Assembly (NCBI GenBank): GCA_964568655.1
Contig: CAZMRG010000062.1
Location: forward strand, 1-18,018
DNA from: CAWFKW01 sp964568655
GTDB lineage: Bacteria > Bacteroidota > Ignavibacteria > Tepidaquicellales > OLB5
Length of the DNA stretch: 18,018 bases
Reading direction: 5' to 3'
The position numbers and the translations under genes are program-made. Shown here one piece after another: positions 16,123 to 18,018 of the stretch. Within the stretch, counting starts at the first letter, position 1. Each line of letters begins with the position of its first letter. The notes below the pieces were generated by a model. It ran no database searches and was not told where the DNA came from. It saw only the letters and a list, made by a program, of their open reading frames with translations.

Positions 16123-17069
16123 ATAAGAATGTACTGGAATTTGAAAAACCAATTGTTGAACTTGAACAAAAGATCGAGGAAATGCGCAAACTTTCCGACA
16201 GCCTCGATATTTCGGTTGAAATAGGGAAGTTAGAGAACAAAGTAAACGAGTTAAGAACTTCAGTGTATAAAAATCTAACAAGATGGCAGGTAGTGCAGAT
16301 CGCGCGGCATCCTGAAAGGCCGTACAGCTTAGATTATATTTACTTAATGACTGAAAATTTTATTGAGCTGCATGGAGACAGGGGTTTTGGAGATGATAAA
16401 GCTGTTGTCGGCGGCTTCGCATTTCTGGATGGAAAACCTGTTATGATAATCGGCCAGCAGAAAGGCCGCGATACAAAATCTAATATCTACAGGAATTTCG
16501 GGATGATGAATCCTGAAGGCTACCGCAAAGCCGGAAGACTGATGAAAATTGCCGAGAAATTTGGAAGGCCGGTTATAATGCTGATCGATACTCCGGGAGC
16601 AAACCCGGGTATTGATGCCGAAGAACGCGGTCAAGCCCAGGCTATTGCGAACAATATCCAGGAGATGACAAAGCTCAAAGTCCCCATAATTGTTTGTATT
16701 ATCGGCGAAGGAGCATCAGGCGGGGCGTTTGGGATAGGCATTGGCGATAGGACGCTTATGCTGCAATATTGCTGGTATTCCGTTATTTCTCCTGAGTCGT
16801 GCTCAAGCATTTTGTTCAGGAGCTGGGAATACAAAGAGCAAGCCGCTGAAGCGCTTCAGCTAACGGCAACCGACTTATTAGAGCATGGAATTATTGACCG
16901 CATTGTACCTGAACCCGAAGGCGGCGCGCACAGGAATCACAAAGAAGCGGCGGCTCTTTTAAAGCAGGCAATACTTGAAGAATTGAAACCGCTTGAAAAA
17001 ATTGATGGTGAAAAATTCCTGGAACTCCGTACCAAGAAATACGGAGCTATGGGATACTGGGAAGGTTAA
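16119..17069 (+). CDS. accA: Acetyl-CoA carboxylase carboxyltransferase subunit alpha
   Basis: This protein of 316 residues has the usual length for AccA. With AccD it transfers the carboxyl group from carboxybiotin to acetyl-CoA, giving malonyl-CoA for fatty acid synthesis in the cytoplasm. The N-terminus LEFEKPIVELEQKIEEMRKL is the conserved AccA helical region. It is followed by TRWQVVQIARHPERPYSLDY, the DRGFGDDKAVVGGFAFL beta region and GQQKGRDTKSNIYRNFGMM. The crotonase-type oxyanion region is IGEGASGGAFGIGIGDR at 195-211, and WYSVISPESCSSILF follows. All look intact. The ATG overlaps the fusion gene stop (ATGA), so it is co-translated with the polysaccharide operon end. It is a housekeeping gene and a good anchor for the edge of the variable locus. 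Confidence 0.97.
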   Translation: MNKNVLEFEKPIVELEQKIEEMRKLSDSLDISVEIGKLENKVNELRTSVYKNLTRWQVVQIARHPERPYSLDYIYLMTENFIELHGDRGFGDDKAVVGGFAFLDGKPVMIIGQQKGRDTKSNIYRNFGMMNPEGYRKAGRLMKIAEKFGRPVIMLIDTPGANPGIDAEERGQAQAIANNIQEMTKLKVPIIVCIIGEGASGGAFGIGIGDRTLMLQYCWYSVISPESCSSILFRSWEYKEQAAEALQLTATDLLEHGIIDRIVPEPEGGAHRNHKEAAALLKQAILEELKPLEKIDGEKFLELRTKKYGAMGYWEG

Positions 17070-17074
17070 TACTG

Positions 17075-18018
17075 TTGCAGAAAAAGACTTCGAAATTCCT
17101 GGTTAGCGGGGGGAAACCTCTTCACGGAAATATTAAAATAAGCGGAGCTAAAAATTCCGCATCAAAGTTAATAATAGCATCGCTCCTTACAGACCAGCAG
17201 GTACATATTACTAATTGTCCCGTGAGTATCGGAGAAATTCTTGTTGCCAAAGAAATGTGCGCATTGCTTGGAACAAAGTTTAAGAAATTTTCTGATAATG
17301 AAGTCATTCTTCAGACAAAAAATCTTAACAGCTATGCGTTCTCAGTCTCAATGGGATTAGTTAACAGGTTGGGAATATTAACAGTCGGCCCGCAATTACA
17401 AAGAGTCGGAAGCGCTGAAATTCCCAGGCCGGGCGGCGATAAGATCGGAGCGCGGCCAATTAATTTCCATCTGAACGCTTTAAAAGAACTTGGGGCAGAG
17501 ATCAAGGAGCACAAGTCTTATTATTCACTTAAAGCTGCAAACCTTCACGGGGCCAATATAACGTTACCTTTCCCATCTGTGGGCGCTACTGAAAATATTA
17601 TCATCACATCATGCACAGCAGAAGGCAAAACATACATCGAAAATGCCGCGATTGAACCGGAGATAATGGACCTCATCAGATATCTTCAGAAGATGGGCGC
17701 CATTATTGACGTTATGACTGATAGGACTATTGTTATAACCGGAGTCGAAAAATTAAACGGAACTAAACACAGGGTAATTCCGGATAGGCTTGAAGCCGCA
17801 TCGTTTGCGTGTGCAGCTATTGCCACTAAAGGCGATATTACTGTTCTTGATGCTAGACAGGAGGATATGATCACGTTCCTTAACTCAATAAGGCTAATTG
17901 GAGCGGATTACGAAATACTCGATAAAGGTATTCGCTTTTTCTATAAAGGAAAGTTGAAACCTATATTTATTGAAACAGACGTGCACCCCGGATTTATGAC
18001 AGACTGGCAGCCGCCATT
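17075..18018 (+). CDS. murA: UDP-N-acetylglucosamine 1-carboxyvinyltransferase (MurA type), 3' truncated by window end, active-site Cys replaced by Asp
   Basis: The frame opens with TTG at 17075, five bases after accA, and remains open for 314 codons to the window end. It catalyses transfer of enolpyruvate from PEP to UDP-GlcNAc, the first committed step of peptidoglycan synthesis. Visible signatures are FLVSGGKPLHGNIKISGAKN with K26/N27 (K22/N23 in E. coli) and an Arg at 98 matching the substrate-binding Arg91. FPSVGATENI, IENAAIEPEIMDL, a RVIPDRLEAASF segment and HPGFMTDWQPP with the conserved catalytic Asp region complete the set. The loop that normally reads PGGCxIGxRP here reads PGGDKIGARP, with Asp at residue 122 (codon 17438-17440). 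Asp at this position is known from naturally fosfomycin-insensitive MurA enzymes such as those of Mycobacterium and Chlamydia. A MurA paralogue with another role is an alternative. Confidence 0.9.
   Translation, partial: MQKKTSKFLVSGGKPLHGNIKISGAKNSASKLIIASLLTDQQVHITNCPVSIGEILVAKEMCALLGTKFKKFSDNEVILQTKNLNSYAFSVSMGLVNRLGILTVGPQLQRVGSAEIPRPGGDKIGARPINFHLNALKELGAEIKEHKSYYSLKAANLHGANITLPFPSVGATENIIITSCTAEGKTYIENAAIEPEIMDLIRYLQKMGAIIDVMTDRTIVITGVEKLNGTKHRVIPDRLEAASFACAAIATKGDITVLDARQEDMITFLNSIRLIGADYEILDKGIRFFYKGKLKPIFIETDVHPGFMTDWQPP

Noticed and set aside
1..18018. CRISPR array, tRNA/rRNA, transposase, integrase or attachment-site repeats
   Set aside because: I looked for spaced direct repeats, tRNA-like cloverleaf segments and recombinase motifs and found none. 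The locus may be a swapped cassette, but no mobile element is visible in it.

Overview
The window is a surface-polysaccharide (O-antigen, capsule or exopolysaccharide) biosynthesis locus. Every gene is on the plus strand. At its 3' end the locus runs into two housekeeping genes, accA and a murA-type gene. Gene spacing is tight, with several 4-base ATGA overlaps and gaps of 0 to 10 bases, so most of it probably forms one or a few operons. The low base composition, at least five TTG starts, near absence of Shine-Dalgarno sites and AT-rich leaders suggest an FCB-group bacterium (Bacteroidota or Ignavibacteriota relative). This is an inference from style, not from a marker gene. A run of 10 N inside a methyltransferase gene shows that the sequence is a draft scaffold, possibly from a metagenome.

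Layout. Positions 1-259 hold the C-terminal end of a membrane protein, probably an O-antigen ligase/polymerase. Next come a Wzx-type flippase with an unclear start (about 348-1829), a GT2 and a GT4 glycosyltransferase (1841-3788), and a SAM methyltransferase broken by the gap (3901-4741). These are followed by a secreted putative glycoside hydrolase (4814-6835) and a decayed GalE-like epimerase remnant (6848-7132). Then come a GT2/GT4 pair (7148-9222), a second methyltransferase (9289-10101) and another GT2 (10102-10884). From about 10.9 kb the sequence becomes visibly less AT-rich and the genes more conserved: a polyprenyl glycosylphosphotransferase (10905-12284), a DegT/WbpE-type sugar aminotransferase (12291-13391), a polyprenol-phosphate-mannose-synthase-like GT2 (13393-14112), and a large fusion of a GT2 with a degenerate glycosylphosphotransferase (14119-16122). 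accA (16119-17069) and a murA-type gene cut by the window end (17075-18018) complete it.

How the genes fit together. The glycosylphosphotransferase would load the first sugar phosphate onto undecaprenyl phosphate. The GT2 and GT4 enzymes would extend the repeat unit. The aminotransferase would supply an amino sugar, and the methyltransferases could methylate sugars. The flippase would export the lipid-linked unit, and the truncated ligase/polymerase-like protein would polymerise or ligate it. The secreted hydrolase could trim or process the product. The sugar structure cannot be read from the sequence.

Points of most interest are: (i) the GT2 fused to a sugar-transferase module that has lost its catalytic block; (ii) a MurA-type enzyme with Asp in place of the fosfomycin-target Cys; (iii) the epimerase remnant at an apparent junction; (iv) the secreted glycosidase-like protein inside the biosynthetic locus; and (v) the composition change near 10.9 kb. 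I see no CRISPR array, tRNA, rRNA, transposase or prophage gene. Overall this is a fairly typical polysaccharide locus with a few odd components, not a clearly new system.
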